Shown piece after piece: positions 1 through 5,905 of a DNA stretch of 5,905 bases. The stretch lies in the NCBI GenBank assembly GCA_002294285.1, contig DBFL01000056.1, positions 70,551 through 76,455 of the forward strand. Reading direction: 5' to 3'. Source of the stretch: Candidatus Neomicrothrix sp. UBA881. GTDB taxonomy: Bacteria; Actinomycetota; Acidimicrobiia; Acidimicrobiales; MedAcidi-G1. A model generated the notes under the pieces. The model saw only the letters and a program-made list of their open reading frames with translations, had not been told where the DNA came from and ran no database searches. The position numbers and the translations under genes are program-made. Position 1 is the stretch's first letter; each line of letters begins with the position of its first letter.

Positions 1-138
1 CACAAACGCTACTGCTACAGCTACAACCAGAGAAATGATAAAAGAGACTTTTATGAGAACAAAAAGAAGGACCCAAAGCAACAAAGCAAATAGTAAGAAC
101 AAATAATTGACTGGAGATCGCGTATCTAAATTTTTCAT
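1..138 (-). CDS. Putative membrane protein, N-terminal fragment (3' end outside window)
   Basis: An open frame of 46 codons starts at the ATG at 138-136 and continues without a stop to the window edge. The first ten or so residues are polar (begins MKNLDTRSPVNY). They are followed by two strongly hydrophobic stretches at about residues 12-28 and 32-46, separated by a single Lys at 30, which looks like two membrane segments or a hairpin. A short AGG element overlapping the CCTAGG at 144-149 lies about six bases upstream and could serve as ribosome binding site. It is the first gene after pimA on the same strand, 74 nt away. In mycobacteria the gene following pimA (Rv2609c) encodes a membrane/Nudix protein; equivalence here is only a guess, since no catalytic domain is visible. 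The family is not recognised. Confidence 0.6.
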   Translation of the reverse strand, partial: MKNLDTRSPVNYLFLLFALLLWVLLFVLIKVSFIISLVVAVAVAFV

Positions 139-143
139 TTTGA

Positions 144-177
144 CCTAGGTGTAAAAGTTTTTAACTCTACTTCTAGG
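144..177 (-). promoter_or_regulatory. Imperfect hairpin in the leader of the membrane-protein gene, overlapping its putative SD
   Basis: Read on the minus strand, CCTAG (177-173) pairs with CTAGG (148-144). Inside, after a 2x2 internal loop, GTA pairs with TAC. After one bulged T, GAGTT pairs with AACTT (one G-T wobble) around an AAA loop. The 3' arm contains the only SD-like bases (AGG) of the downstream gene, six or so bases before its ATG. No run of T follows the stem, so it does not look like an intrinsic terminator. The pairing is seen in the sequence; any regulatory role (SD masking) is inference, and short stems of this kind also arise by chance in AT-rich DNA. Confidence 0.3.
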
Positions 178-195
178 CATGTTACGCATTTATTT

Positions 196-212
196 GGGTC
201 AACTGGGGTCAA
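196..212. repeat. Tandem heptamer GGGTCAA-CTG-GGGTCAA after pimA
   Basis: Two perfect copies of GGGTCAA (196-202 and 206-212) are spaced by CTG, a period of 10 bp, so they would face the same side of the helix. On the minus strand they read TTGACCC-CAG-TTGACCC and begin immediately after the pimA stop codon. Each TTGACC resembles a sigma-70-type -35 box, but I see no good -10 element 16-18 bp downstream. They could be a protein-binding site or promoter part for the gene at 138-1, or coincidence. Confidence 0.4.
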
Positions 213-1283
213 TTAGGACAAGATGTCCTTATATGTGTTCAAATAAATCTCAGCTAAACGTTGCATTGAAAAAAAATCAGCTCTTTTTATTCCTCTATTA
301 GACCATTTCTCAGCTTGATCTGGATTTCTAATTATCTTCTCAATAGCACTAGCTAAAATTTGTGAATCACCCGCTGGCACCAAAGCCGCGTCTTCACCTC
401 CGCTAGCTACTTTCGAATAACCAGGAATGTCACTAGCTACTACTGGTGTGCCACAAGCCATCCCTTCTAACAGTACGACCCCAAAAGACTCGCCTCGTAG
501 TGAAGGTGCGCAAAATATATCTGCCCCCTTAGTACGTGCAAGCTTTTCTTCTTCGCTTATACGGCCCAACCATTTGACTCTATGATCTCCTGCCACCTGA
601 GCTTTAAGTTGGGCAGTTTCGGGGCCGTCACTTGCAACCCAGAGTTGAACATCTGATGGAAGGTATGACATTGCATCAAGTAACACACTCAAACCTTTTC
701 GAGGTTCATGTCGACCCACGAAGAAAACTGTGGGACCTTCCTTTGGCCACGGTTCAGCTGAGACGCAACGATCTATTTCAACTCCATTAAAAAGAATTTC
801 ATACTCTCCCCCTAGAGCCGACTGGGCCATCTTTGCTGCATCTTCAGAAACTGCAACTGCGTGATCTAAACGATTTCGCAACCATCTAACAGGACCTTTC
901 AACAGGTCATAAGCCAAACTTTTACCAGCAGCATGAAACGTTCCCAACATGGGTCCCTGAGCCAAAAACAACGATGTGAGTGTGGGACCAGGAGCTAACG
1001 GCTCATGCAAATGCAAGATGTCAAACTGTTCATCCCTTAAAGCTCGGATTGTCCTTAGAGCACATGGAACATCAGGGGCAATTGGGGCAACAGACCCATT
1101 TGCTGTCGTTGGTATACTCATGCCTAAAGGTGTGACACCAGTATCAGGAGGAGGGCCATCACACGGTCCAAGTACTCTGACATAGTGGCCTAAACTTCTC
1201 AGTGTCTTCGCGAGACCTAGAACTTGACCTTGAACCCCTCCTGGGATCGTCAGACTGTAAGGACAGATCAGACCAATTCGCAT
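213..1283 (-). CDS. pimA: PimA-like phosphatidylinositol alpha-mannosyltransferase (GT4 family)
   Basis: Predicted to transfer mannose from GDP-mannose to phosphatidylinositol at the cytoplasmic face of the membrane, the first committed step of PIM synthesis. The 356-residue product is slightly shorter than mycobacterial PimA. It has two Rossmann-like halves. The N-terminal glycine-rich loop is IPGGVQ (residues 13-18) after CPYS. HLHEP lies at 91-95, and GTFHAAG carries His117, equivalent to the catalytic-region His118 of M. smegmatis PimA. GRHEPRKG (190-197) supplies the donor-phosphate-binding Arg and Lys, one residue shorter than mycobacterial GRYDEPRKG. GESFGVVLLE (264-273) is the GT4 E-x7-E motif. 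I chose the ATG at 1283 over the in-frame ATG at 1310 because MRIG is the family start and it lies 1 nt after the patA stop; AGGTGAGGG (1303-1295) upstream is a plausible SD. It follows pgsA and patA as in mycobacteria. Substrate is inferred from homology and context; another GT4 specificity is possible. Confidence 0.87.
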   Translation of the reverse strand: MRIGLICPYSLTIPGGVQGQVLGLAKTLRSLGHYVRVLGPCDGPPPDTGVTPLGMSIPTTANGSVAPIAPDVPCALRTIRALRDEQFDILHLHEPLAPGPTLTSLFLAQGPMLGTFHAAGKSLAYDLLKGPVRWLRNRLDHAVAVSEDAAKMAQSALGGEYEILFNGVEIDRCVSAEPWPKEGPTVFFVGRHEPRKGLSVLLDAMSYLPSDVQLWVASDGPETAQLKAQVAGDHRVKWLGRISEEEKLARTKGADIFCAPSLRGESFGVVLLEGMACGTPVVASDIPGYSKVASGGEDAALVPAGDSQILASAIEKIIRNPDQAEKWSNRGIKRADFFSMQRLAEIYLNTYKDILS

Positions 1284-1284
1284 A

Positions 1285-2181
1285 CTAAATTCTACCCTCA
1301 CCTGAACCATAGTCAGAAGGCCAATTTGGCTGCATTAGATGCCACTGTTCAGGTGATTCCCTTATAAGTATTTCCATTTCATTTGAGATTGTTTGAGTTA
1401 TCCGCTCTACATCTGCCCGAAACTTGTCTTTTCTCTCAACTGAAATAGGTGGACGTACAACTCCATGACATCCGTAATCTTTGCTATACACAGCTACCGG
1501 TAACAACTTTGCGCCGGTTCTTAAAGCTAAAGTCGCGGGGCCTGCAGGCAGAAATGTTTTTTCTCCAAAAAACTCAACCTCCACCGAAGAGGTGCCAACT
1601 TCACGATCTGCAACTAATACAACCACTTGCCCTTTAGCGATGGCTTTTAATACCTTCGACCCCGCATCGGGACCAACCGGCACTATGTCCATACCCAAAA
1701 CACTCCTGCCTTTTCTAAACCATTCGAATAGTTCTGGAGGTTTAATCTCTTCTACTACTGCAGTGATCGACAACCCTTTAATTCTGGCTAGCCACAAACC
1801 ACCCCACTCCCAAGCCCCTAAATGAGGCAAAACCAAAATCACCCCCGATCCTTCTTTTACAGCCTCTTCAATCCTTTCCCAGCCATCGTGTGTGAAGGTG
1901 CTTTCCAGTTCCTCATCTGTCATGTCGACAAGGCGAAAAGTATTCAGCCAATACAAGGCGTAAGATTCAAAGGTTTGATTCACAAATTTCCGGAGCGCTG
2001 TTCCTGAGAATTCAGAAGTATGAATACGATACGAATTACGAATTACCTGTGCTCTTCGTTTTTTATCGAGCTTCGCTACAGTCCTACCTGCGAGACGTGC
2101 AACTGTTTTTCCTGCTCTCTTTGGAAGAATTCTCGACAGAGAAGAAGCCAACTTGTAGCCGGCTAAGGCCTTGGAGGCCAA
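1285..2181 (-). CDS. patA: PatA-like phosphatidylinositol mannoside acyltransferase (LpxL/HtrB family)
   Basis: Membrane-associated acyltransferase predicted to move an acyl chain from acyl-CoA or acyl-ACP onto the mannose of PIM1/PIM2. The product has 298 residues, close to the usual size. The catalytic block is at 117-128, VLPHLGAWEWGG, with His120 and Glu125: an H-x4-E form, where mycobacterial PatA and many relatives have H-x4-D. VADREVGTSSVEVEFFGE (190-207) and LPAGPATLALRTGAKLLPV (211-229) are conserved lysophospholipid-acyltransferase blocks. The family C-terminal signature P-x-Q-W-H-L-M-Q-P-x-W is at 277-287. The N-terminal 45 residues are basic and amphipathic, fitting peripheral membrane binding. 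The start is a TTG at 2181, 3 nt after the pgsA stop, with a good GAGGG SD. The gene ends 1 nt before pimA. Family assignment is firm; the PIM substrate rests on its position between pgsA and pimA. Confidence 0.87.
   Translation of the reverse strand: MASKALAGYKLASSLSRILPKRAGKTVARLAGRTVAKLDKKRRAQVIRNSYRIHTSEFSGTALRKFVNQTFESYALYWLNTFRLVDMTDEELESTFTHDGWERIEEAVKEGSGVILVLPHLGAWEWGGLWLARIKGLSITAVVEEIKPPELFEWFRKGRSVLGMDIVPVGPDAGSKVLKAIAKGQVVVLVADREVGTSSVEVEFFGEKTFLPAGPATLALRTGAKLLPVAVYSKDYGCHGVVRPPISVERKDKFRADVERITQTISNEMEILIRESPEQWHLMQPNWPSDYGSGEGRI
2030..2046. repeat. Short 7-bp tandem repeat inside patA (TACGAAT, about 2.4 copies)
   Basis: TACGAAT is repeated at 2030-2036 and 2037-2043, followed by TAC. 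It lies in the coding region for patA residues around 46-51 (VIRNSY). The unit length is not a multiple of three, so loss or gain of one unit would shift the frame. Only two full copies are present, so this is probably chance. Confidence 0.3.
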
Positions 2182-2184
2182 CTG

Positions 2185-2880
2185 TTACCCTCGGCGTTGT
2201 GAAGATCGGAGCGCCGCAACACGCTGACGGCGTTCTTTCCTGCGGTCTAATCGAATTTGACGTCTCCTCTGTGAACGTTCATAGCTAGATGTCTCCCGTT
2301 CAATGCTCGCCTGCTTCCAAACTTTTACAAATCTTTGAATAGCGGTGAATGAACTTAGGACTAGCATGATCCACAGTACGACTATCAACGCCTCTGAAAA
2401 AAGTAGTCCGATTGCTAGAACGATGAACCTCTCCGCCCTTTCCATAAGTCCACCTTTGGCTTCAAGACCTAATGATTCAGCTTTGGCTCTCTGGTAAGAA
2501 ATAAGAAGACTCACGAACATTACTGAAACGGGAAGCATTACTGTGTATCCAGGATTGTCTCCTATCAGAAACCATGCAATACCTCCTAATAGAAGTGCGT
2601 CAGTTAGACGGTCAGAGACCGAATCAAAAAAAGCCCCTCTCAAGGAAGCTGATCCGGAAGCTTTTGCTACAGGACCATCAAGTGCATCAGAAATTCCTGT
2701 TAAAACTAGGAGAATAAATCCCAAACGCAAAGATCCGAAAGCAACAAAAACAGAAGCCGCAACTGCCAAGCATATGCCCGCAATTGTGACCAGATCAGCT
2801 GTTACACCAGCTTTGTGGAGACCACGCCCGATTGGGCTTAAACCTCTGTCTACTACGTTTCGCCAATTTCCATCGAGCAT
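2185..2880 (-). CDS. pgsA: Phosphatidylinositol phosphate synthase (CDP-alcohol phosphatidyltransferase)
   Basis: Integral membrane enzyme predicted to join CDP-diacylglycerol and inositol-1-phosphate to give phosphatidylinositol phosphate, precursor of PI and PIMs. The 231-residue product carries the CDP-alcohol phosphatidyltransferase signature at 65-90: Asp65, Asp68-Gly69, Ala72, Lys73, Gly82, Asp86 and Asp90, with the canonical spacing. The usual Arg after Ala is Lys here. ISYQRAKAESLG (127-138) and KGGLMERAERFIVL (142-155) match the conserved actinobacterial region (usually SYxKARAE, ERPER). Several hydrophobic segments follow at about 31-49, 52-62, 92-106, 112-129 and 151-178. The C-terminal 32 residues are very rich in Arg and Lys. 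I start at the ATG at 2880, which overlaps the previous stop by one base (TAATG) and has GGGA six bases upstream; an in-frame TTG at 2892 would add four residues. PI-specificity rather than phosphatidylglycerophosphate synthesis is inferred from the patA-pimA neighbours. Confidence 0.9.
   Translation of the reverse strand: MLDGNWRNVVDRGLSPIGRGLHKAGVTADLVTIAGICLAVAASVFVAFGSLRLGFILLVLTGISDALDGPVAKASGSASLRGAFFDSVSDRLTDALLLGGIAWFLIGDNPGYTVMLPVSVMFVSLLISYQRAKAESLGLEAKGGLMERAERFIVLAIGLLFSEALIVVLWIMLVLSSFTAIQRFVKVWKQASIERETSSYERSQRRRQIRLDRRKERRQRVAALRSSQRRG
2188..2192 (-). promoter_or_regulatory. Shine-Dalgarno deciding the TTG start of patA
   Basis: GAGGG on the minus strand ends six bases before the TTG at 2181-2179. 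It lies across the last codons of pgsA and immediately upstream of its TAA (2187-2185). No in-frame ATG occurs near the expected N-terminus (the next Met is at about residue 87), so the TTG is the best start. Stop and start are only 3 nt apart, which suggests coupled translation. Confidence 0.6.
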
Positions 2881-3374
2881 TACTTTTCCCAATCTTCAGG
2901 ATTTGCTTCTACATTACTTTCCAAAACCGAACCGTCTACTGCATCCACAAGAAAAAGGCCTCGATGGGAGGGAGGTGAATCGTTGGAGTATAGAAGAATA
3001 CGCCATGTTGGTCGGCTTCTAAGACCCCTCCAAACCATTTGGGCTGATGCATGGCCTACGGGAAAACCAGCTGACTTTGTGGCTTCGAGCAGCGCTCCTG
3101 TTTCGTCAATTGAGAGTTTCCAACCGGCTTGCAGGTGGAATATAGCCATCAAAAAAAGAACAACACCTGCAGCCACGTAACCCCAATTAATGAAAGGCGA
3201 AGAGTCAAAGAATGATGCGATTAAAAATAAAGCGACTGAAATGAATAAGTACAAAAAACCAGGGATACGGCGGCGACTGTTATCAGGAAAATCGTACGGG
3301 CCTACAAACCCGTGTACATCAAGGTCTTCTGGTAGTTCATCGGTTACTTCTTCATCTACCACTTCTTCGTTCAT
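2880..3374 (-). CDS. Conserved-looking two-TM membrane protein of unknown function
   Basis: I do not recognise this 164-residue protein. The first ~30 residues are strongly acidic (Glu/Asp-rich, begins MNEEVVDEEV) and contain GFVGPYDFPDNSRRR at 22-36. Two hydrophobic segments follow at about 38-56 and 62-82, separated by a short polar turn (FDSSPFINW). The remaining ~80 residues form a soluble domain with a short motif-like stretch GFPVGHASAQMVWRG (103-117), two basic patches around Arg116-Arg125, and beta-like strands (WRILLYS, GLFLVDAVDGSVL). The NSRRR before the first TM suggests cytoplasmic placement of both ends. The start is the ATG at 3374; there is no strong SD. The stop overlaps the pgsA ATG (TAATG), so translation is probably coupled, which points to a role in, or at least stoichiometric expression with, PI/PIM synthesis. 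That role is inference only. Confidence 0.8.
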   Translation of the reverse strand: MNEEVVDEEVTDELPEDLDVHGFVGPYDFPDNSRRRIPGFLYLFISVALFLIASFFDSSPFINWGYVAAGVVLFLMAIFHLQAGWKLSIDETGALLEATKSAGFPVGHASAQMVWRGLRSRPTWRILLYSNDSPPSHRGLFLVDAVDGSVLESNVEANPEDWEK

Positions 3375-3395
3375 GACTTGACTTTACTTGATTAA

Positions 3396-3998
3396 TTAAA
3401 GACCTATGAAAGAAATCAATTTTGCAACTGATTTATTTGGGTCTGCCAAACCGTCAACAACTAACTCGGTAAAATCTTTGTGAGGCTGGACGAATTTCTT
3501 GTGCATGGGTAGAACAGAAGCCAAAAACTGTTTGTTCACACTTTCTTCAGTTCTGCCCCGTTCGCTCATATCTCTTTTGATACGCCTTTGGAGTCTTACA
3601 TCATCAGGAGTGTCAACAAAAACTTTAAAAGTTAAAAGGTTTACAACTTCCTCAAAAGCCATTATCAGTATCCCGTCTACTACAACTATTTCTTTTGGTT
3701 CTATTGTTTGAGTTTCCGTAGAGCGAGTGTGTGATGCAAAATCATAAACAGGAGCTTTAATTGTATTTCCTCGAGTCAGTTCATCTAAATGTTCGATGAA
3801 TAGCTCATGGTCTAGCGAGTCAGGGTGGTCGTAGTTGACCAAAGCTCTTTCTTCGATACTTAGGTGACTTTGATCCCGGTAATACCTGTCAAATTGCAGA
3901 ATAGAGACTTTTTCTTCAAATTCATTTATCAACAAATCCGCAATTGTCGTTTTGCCAGAAGCAGCACCACCGGTGATACCTAATAACTTCACTTTCAT
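3396..3998 (-). CDS. udk: Uridine kinase
   Basis: Cytosolic P-loop kinase that phosphorylates uridine and cytidine to UMP and CMP in pyrimidine salvage. The full-length 200-residue product closely follows the E. coli Udk pattern. Walker A is GGAASGKTT at 10-18 with Lys16. The nucleoside-binding segment at 36-63 is FDRYYRDQSHLSIEE followed by NYDHPDSLDH (55-64), including Asp37, Tyr39 and Tyr40. PVYDF...HTR is at 83-92. VVVDGIL (105-111) is the Walker-B-like strand. VDTPDDVRLQRRIKRD followed by RGR (128-149) is the arginine-rich lid region. The ATG at 3998 is the only sensible start, as MKVKLLGITGG begins right at the first strand. The SD is weak. It lies 36 nt after ahcY and 21 nt before the membrane-protein gene. 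A phosphoribulokinase assignment is unlikely given the size and lid. Confidence 0.96.
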   Translation of the reverse strand: MKVKLLGITGGAASGKTTIADLLINEFEEKVSILQFDRYYRDQSHLSIEERALVNYDHPDSLDHELFIEHLDELTRGNTIKAPVYDFASHTRSTETQTIEPKEIVVVDGILIMAFEEVVNLLTFKVFVDTPDDVRLQRRIKRDMSERGRTEESVNKQFLASVLPMHKKFVQPHKDFTELVVDGLADPNKSVAKLISFIGL

Positions 3999-4034
3999 AC
4001 TTCAACCGTTTTATAAAACCTGCGTCAATTTTCG

Positions 4035-5474
4035 TTAATACTTGTAATGCTCAGACTTAAATGGACCTTGAGGTGGAATTCCTAGGTATTCAGCTTGACC
4101 TTCAGTTAGTTCTGTCAATCTGACACCTAAGGCGTCTAGATGCAGCCGGGCTACTTTTTCATCAAGTTCTTTTTGGAGGGTGGTAACTCCTAAAGAAAAT
4201 TCTTGTGATTTGTTGTGAAGTTCAATTTGAGCCAAAACCTGGTTTGAGAAACTAGCTGACATTACGAAACTTGGATGCCCTGTTGCATTGCCCAGATTAA
4301 GTAGACGTCCTTCTGATAAAAGAATTACAGAATGCCCATCTGGGAAAACAAACTCATCCACTTGAGGCTTAATCGTGACTTGTTTTACATCTGACATTTT
4401 TTGCAAACCAGCCATATCTATTTCGTTGTCAAAGTGTCCGATATTCCCAACTATTGCCTGATGCTTCATAAGACCCATATGTTCGGCGGTTATAACTCCT
4501 TGACAGCCTGTAGCGGTGATAAAAATGTCAGCTTCTTTAATCACTTGTTCCAGGGTGTTGACTTCGTAACCTTGCATGGCGGCTTGAAGTGCGCAAATGG
4601 GGTCTATTTCTGTCACGATCACACGCGCTCCTTGGCCTCTTAAAGATTCAGCGCATCCTTTGCCCACATCGCCAAAACCGCAAACAACCGCTGTTTTACC
4701 ACCTATCATCACATCTGTAGCACGGTTTATTCCGTCAATAAGAGAATGGCGGCAACCGTAAAGGTTGTCGAACTTTGATTTCGTTACAGAATCATTGACG
4801 TTGATAGCAGGAAATAGAAGTTCTTCGGATTCTTGCATTTGGTAGAGACGTTTTACGCCTGTGGTTGTTTCCTCGGAAACTCCTTTTATTTCTTGTGAAA
4901 TTTTTGTCCATTTTTCAGGATTTTCATCTAAGGATTTTTTCAGAAGATTTAAGAAAACAGTCCATTCTTCAGAATCTTCATCTTTCGCTTCAGGAACTTC
5001 GCCTGTTTGTTCAAATTCTCTTCCTTTGTGAACTAACAGGGTCGCGTCCCCTCCATCATCGAGAATTAAGTTCGGTCCCCCTTCAGGCCATTCGAAAATT
5101 TTCTGAGTAGCCCACCAGTACTCTTCAAGTGTTTCACCTTTCCATGCAAAAACAGGTACTCCTTTAGGGTCTTCGGGAGTGCCTTCTGGGCCACAAACTA
5201 CTGCTGCTGCCGCATGGTCTTGAGTTGAAAAAATATTACAACTCGCCCAACGAACTTTCGCACCTAAAAGTACGAGTGTTTCGATCAGTACTGCTGTTTG
5301 AACGGTCATGTGAAGTGACCCTGCTATGCGAGCTCCTTCTAAAGGTTGTTCATCGAAATACTCAGCTCTTAAGGACATCAATCCGGGCATTTCATGTTCA
5401 GCTAAACGAATTTCTTTTCGGCCAAATTCATGCAGCCCTATGTCGGCGATTCTGTAATCATCTTTGTTGGACAT
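4035..5474 (-). CDS. ahcY: Adenosylhomocysteinase (S-adenosyl-L-homocysteine hydrolase)
   Basis: NAD-dependent cytosolic enzyme that reversibly splits S-adenosylhomocysteine into adenosine and homocysteine, relieving product inhibition of methyltransferases. The product has 479 residues from the ATG at 5474. Substrate-domain residues are in place: SLHM with His55, [10 protein letters not shown] with Asp86, [11 protein letters not shown] with Glu202, and [12 protein letters not shown] with Lys232, Asp236 and Cys241. The NAD-binding loop is GFGDVGKG (266-273). NIGHFDNEI is at 344-352. The C-terminus KSEHYKY gives the Lys and Tyr that reach into the neighbouring subunit's NAD site. Residues about 130-195 hold the extra segment common to many bacterial and plant enzymes, here rich in Glu and Asp. 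A GTG at 5540 is in frame but would overlap manA and add 22 unconserved residues, so I prefer the ATG, despite its weak SD. It lies 34 nt after manA and 36 nt before udk. Confidence 0.97.
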   Translation of the reverse strand: MSNKDDYRIADIGLHEFGRKEIRLAEHEMPGLMSLRAEYFDEQPLEGARIAGSLHMTVQTAVLIETLVLLGAKVRWASCNIFSTQDHAAAAVVCGPEGTPEDPKGVPVFAWKGETLEEYWWATQKIFEWPEGGPNLILDDGGDATLLVHKGREFEQTGEVPEAKDEDSEEWTVFLNLLKKSLDENPEKWTKISQEIKGVSEETTTGVKRLYQMQESEELLFPAINVNDSVTKSKFDNLYGCRHSLIDGINRATDVMIGGKTAVVCGFGDVGKGCAESLRGQGARVIVTEIDPICALQAAMQGYEVNTLEQVIKEADIFITATGCQGVITAEHMGLMKHQAIVGNIGHFDNEIDMAGLQKMSDVKQVTIKPQVDEFVFPDGHSVILLSEGRLLNLGNATGHPSFVMSASFSNQVLAQIELHNKSQEFSLGVTTLQKELDEKVARLHLDALGVRLTELTEGQAEYLGIPPQGPFKSEHYKY

Positions 5475-5508
5475 ATATACCAAGTTATCGTCTTGAGAAT
5501 TAATTGGA

Positions 5509-5905
5509 CTAAGCCTCTTCTCTAATAAGAAATAGAACACCAGATGTGCTCACTGTGTAACTTTCATTTTCTACGTCGATGAGAAAAGCTTCCCCTTGCT
5601 GTATATGGGTCTCTTCGTCGTGTTCGACTGTCGCTACCCCAGTCGTGGACAAAATCAAGTCCGTGCCTTTTGAACTGTCTATTTCAACTTTTGTCTTTTC
5701 GATCCTCCTCACAACAAGCTTTTCAGTTGGCCCAATGTAGGTGTGGTCCGTTCCTTTAGGAACTTGCATTTGAGGAAATTTTGCTTCAGTGTCTAAAAGA
5801 GAGAGAAACTCACTTTTATCTATATGTTTTTTTGTGAGACCTGCTCTGATCACATTGTCTCCAGGTTCCATTACTTCAACCGCCATTCCCTCAAGATAGA
5901 CATGG
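5509..5905 (-). CDS. manA: Mannose-6-phosphate isomerase, C-terminal part (5' end outside window)
   Basis: Type I, zinc-dependent isomerase interconverting fructose-6-phosphate and mannose-6-phosphate, the entry to GDP-mannose for PIM and other mannosylated glycans. About 131 C-terminal residues are visible. The frame stays open from the Met codon at 5886 to the edge, reading HVYLEG before MAVEVME, so the gene is entered mid-way and that Met is not the start. The segment [13 protein letters not shown] followed by [14 protein letters not shown] is the type I signature. The His at 5904-5902 corresponds to the fourth zinc ligand, and the Arg of VIRAGLT lies 19 residues later, the same spacing as His285 and Arg304 in the Candida albicans enzyme as I recall it. 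The rest is the C-terminal cupin-like domain ([14 protein letters not shown], then [18 protein letters not shown]), ending at TAG 5511-5509. A bifunctional fusion cannot be excluded because the N-terminus is missing. Confidence 0.92.
   Translation of the reverse strand, partial: HVYLEGMAVEVMEPGDNVIRAGLTKKHIDKSEFLSLLDTEAKFPQMQVPKGTDHTYIGPTEKLVVRRIEKTKVEIDSSKGTDLILSTTGVATVEHDEETHIQQGEAFLIDVENESYTVSTSGVLFLIREEA

Noticed and set aside
1284..1310. Upstream ATG at 1310 for pimA
   Set aside because: The nine extra residues are not conserved in PimA and the bases better explain an SD (AGGTGAGGG) for the ATG at 1283.
2543..3022. Plus-strand open frame of 159 codons antisense to pgsA and the membrane-protein gene
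   Set aside because: It lies opposite two well-supported minus-strand genes, its translation is low-complexity and Pro/Lys/Ala-rich with no family resemblance, and it has no convincing ribosome site.
3376..3391. Direct repeat ACTTGA-CTTT-ACTTGA just before the membrane-protein start
   Set aside because: Hexamers in a 21-nt AT-rich gap, with no associated promoter or fold; too short to support a function.
4008..4019. Perfect 12-bp palindrome GTTTTATAAAAC between ahcY and udk, with a TTGACG nearby
   Set aside because: The distance from TTGACG to TATAAA is only 7 bp, so it is not a sigma-70 promoter. The arm is 6 bp with no loop and no T-run, so it is not a terminator. It is likely chance in AT-rich spacer.
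5475..5508. Possible SAH/SAM riboswitch before ahcY
   Set aside because: The gap is only 34 nt, AT-rich and without the stems or conserved core of any SAH riboswitch.
5475..5540. In-frame upstream extension of ahcY to a GTG at 5540
   Set aside because: The 22 added residues do not resemble the family N-terminus and would overlap manA by 32 nt, whereas the ATG at 5474 gives the expected start.
1..5905. Mobile elements, CRISPR arrays, tRNA/rRNA genes, phage or defence genes
   Set aside because: None of the expected repeats, cloverleaf ends, transposase motifs or atypical gene breaks is visible. The window is densely packed with conserved housekeeping genes.

Overview
The window is a compact run of minus-strand genes with no convincing gene on the plus strand. 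It looks like chromosomal core DNA from an actinomycete-related bacterium. The strongest evidence is the trio pgsA (phosphatidylinositol phosphate synthase), an LpxL/HtrB-type acyltransferase (PatA) and a PimA-like mannosyltransferase. These sit in the order known from the mycobacterial pgsA-patA-pimA locus and make phosphatidylinositol mannosides (PIMs), lipids largely restricted to Actinobacteria. The DNA is clearly more AT-rich than typical soil actinomycetes. I infer a low-GC, probably aquatic lineage (marine Acidimicrobiia or relatives), but the sequence alone does not prove this.

Layout in the direction of transcription (high to low coordinates): the C-terminal third of mannose-6-phosphate isomerase (manA, 5905-5509, cut by the window edge); S-adenosylhomocysteine hydrolase (ahcY, 5474-4035); uridine kinase (udk, 3998-3396); an unrecognised two-TM membrane protein (3374-2880); pgsA (2880-2185); the PatA-like acyltransferase (2181-1285, TTG start); the PimA-like mannosyltransferase (1283-213); a 74-nt leader with a tandem heptamer and a hairpin; and the N-terminus of a membrane protein that runs off the window (138-1).

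Intergenic gaps are 34, 36, 21, -1, 3 and 1 nt and then 74 nt, with no clear terminator, so the first seven genes may be read as one operon. The four genes from 3374 to 213 are particularly tightly packed (overlap or gaps of 1-3 nt). Functionally, ManA interconverts fructose-6-P and mannose-6-P on the route to GDP-mannose, the donor used by PimA. PgsA makes the phosphatidylinositol phosphate precursor, PimA adds the first mannose and PatA acylates that mannose. AhcY (methyl cycle) and Udk (pyrimidine salvage) are housekeeping genes carried in the same run.

I found no mobile element, RNA gene, CRISPR array or phage signal. The items most worth a second look are the unassigned membrane protein coupled to pgsA, the Arg-to-Lys change in the PgsA signature motif, and the possible regulatory leader at 139-212. 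I do not see evidence for a wholly new system.
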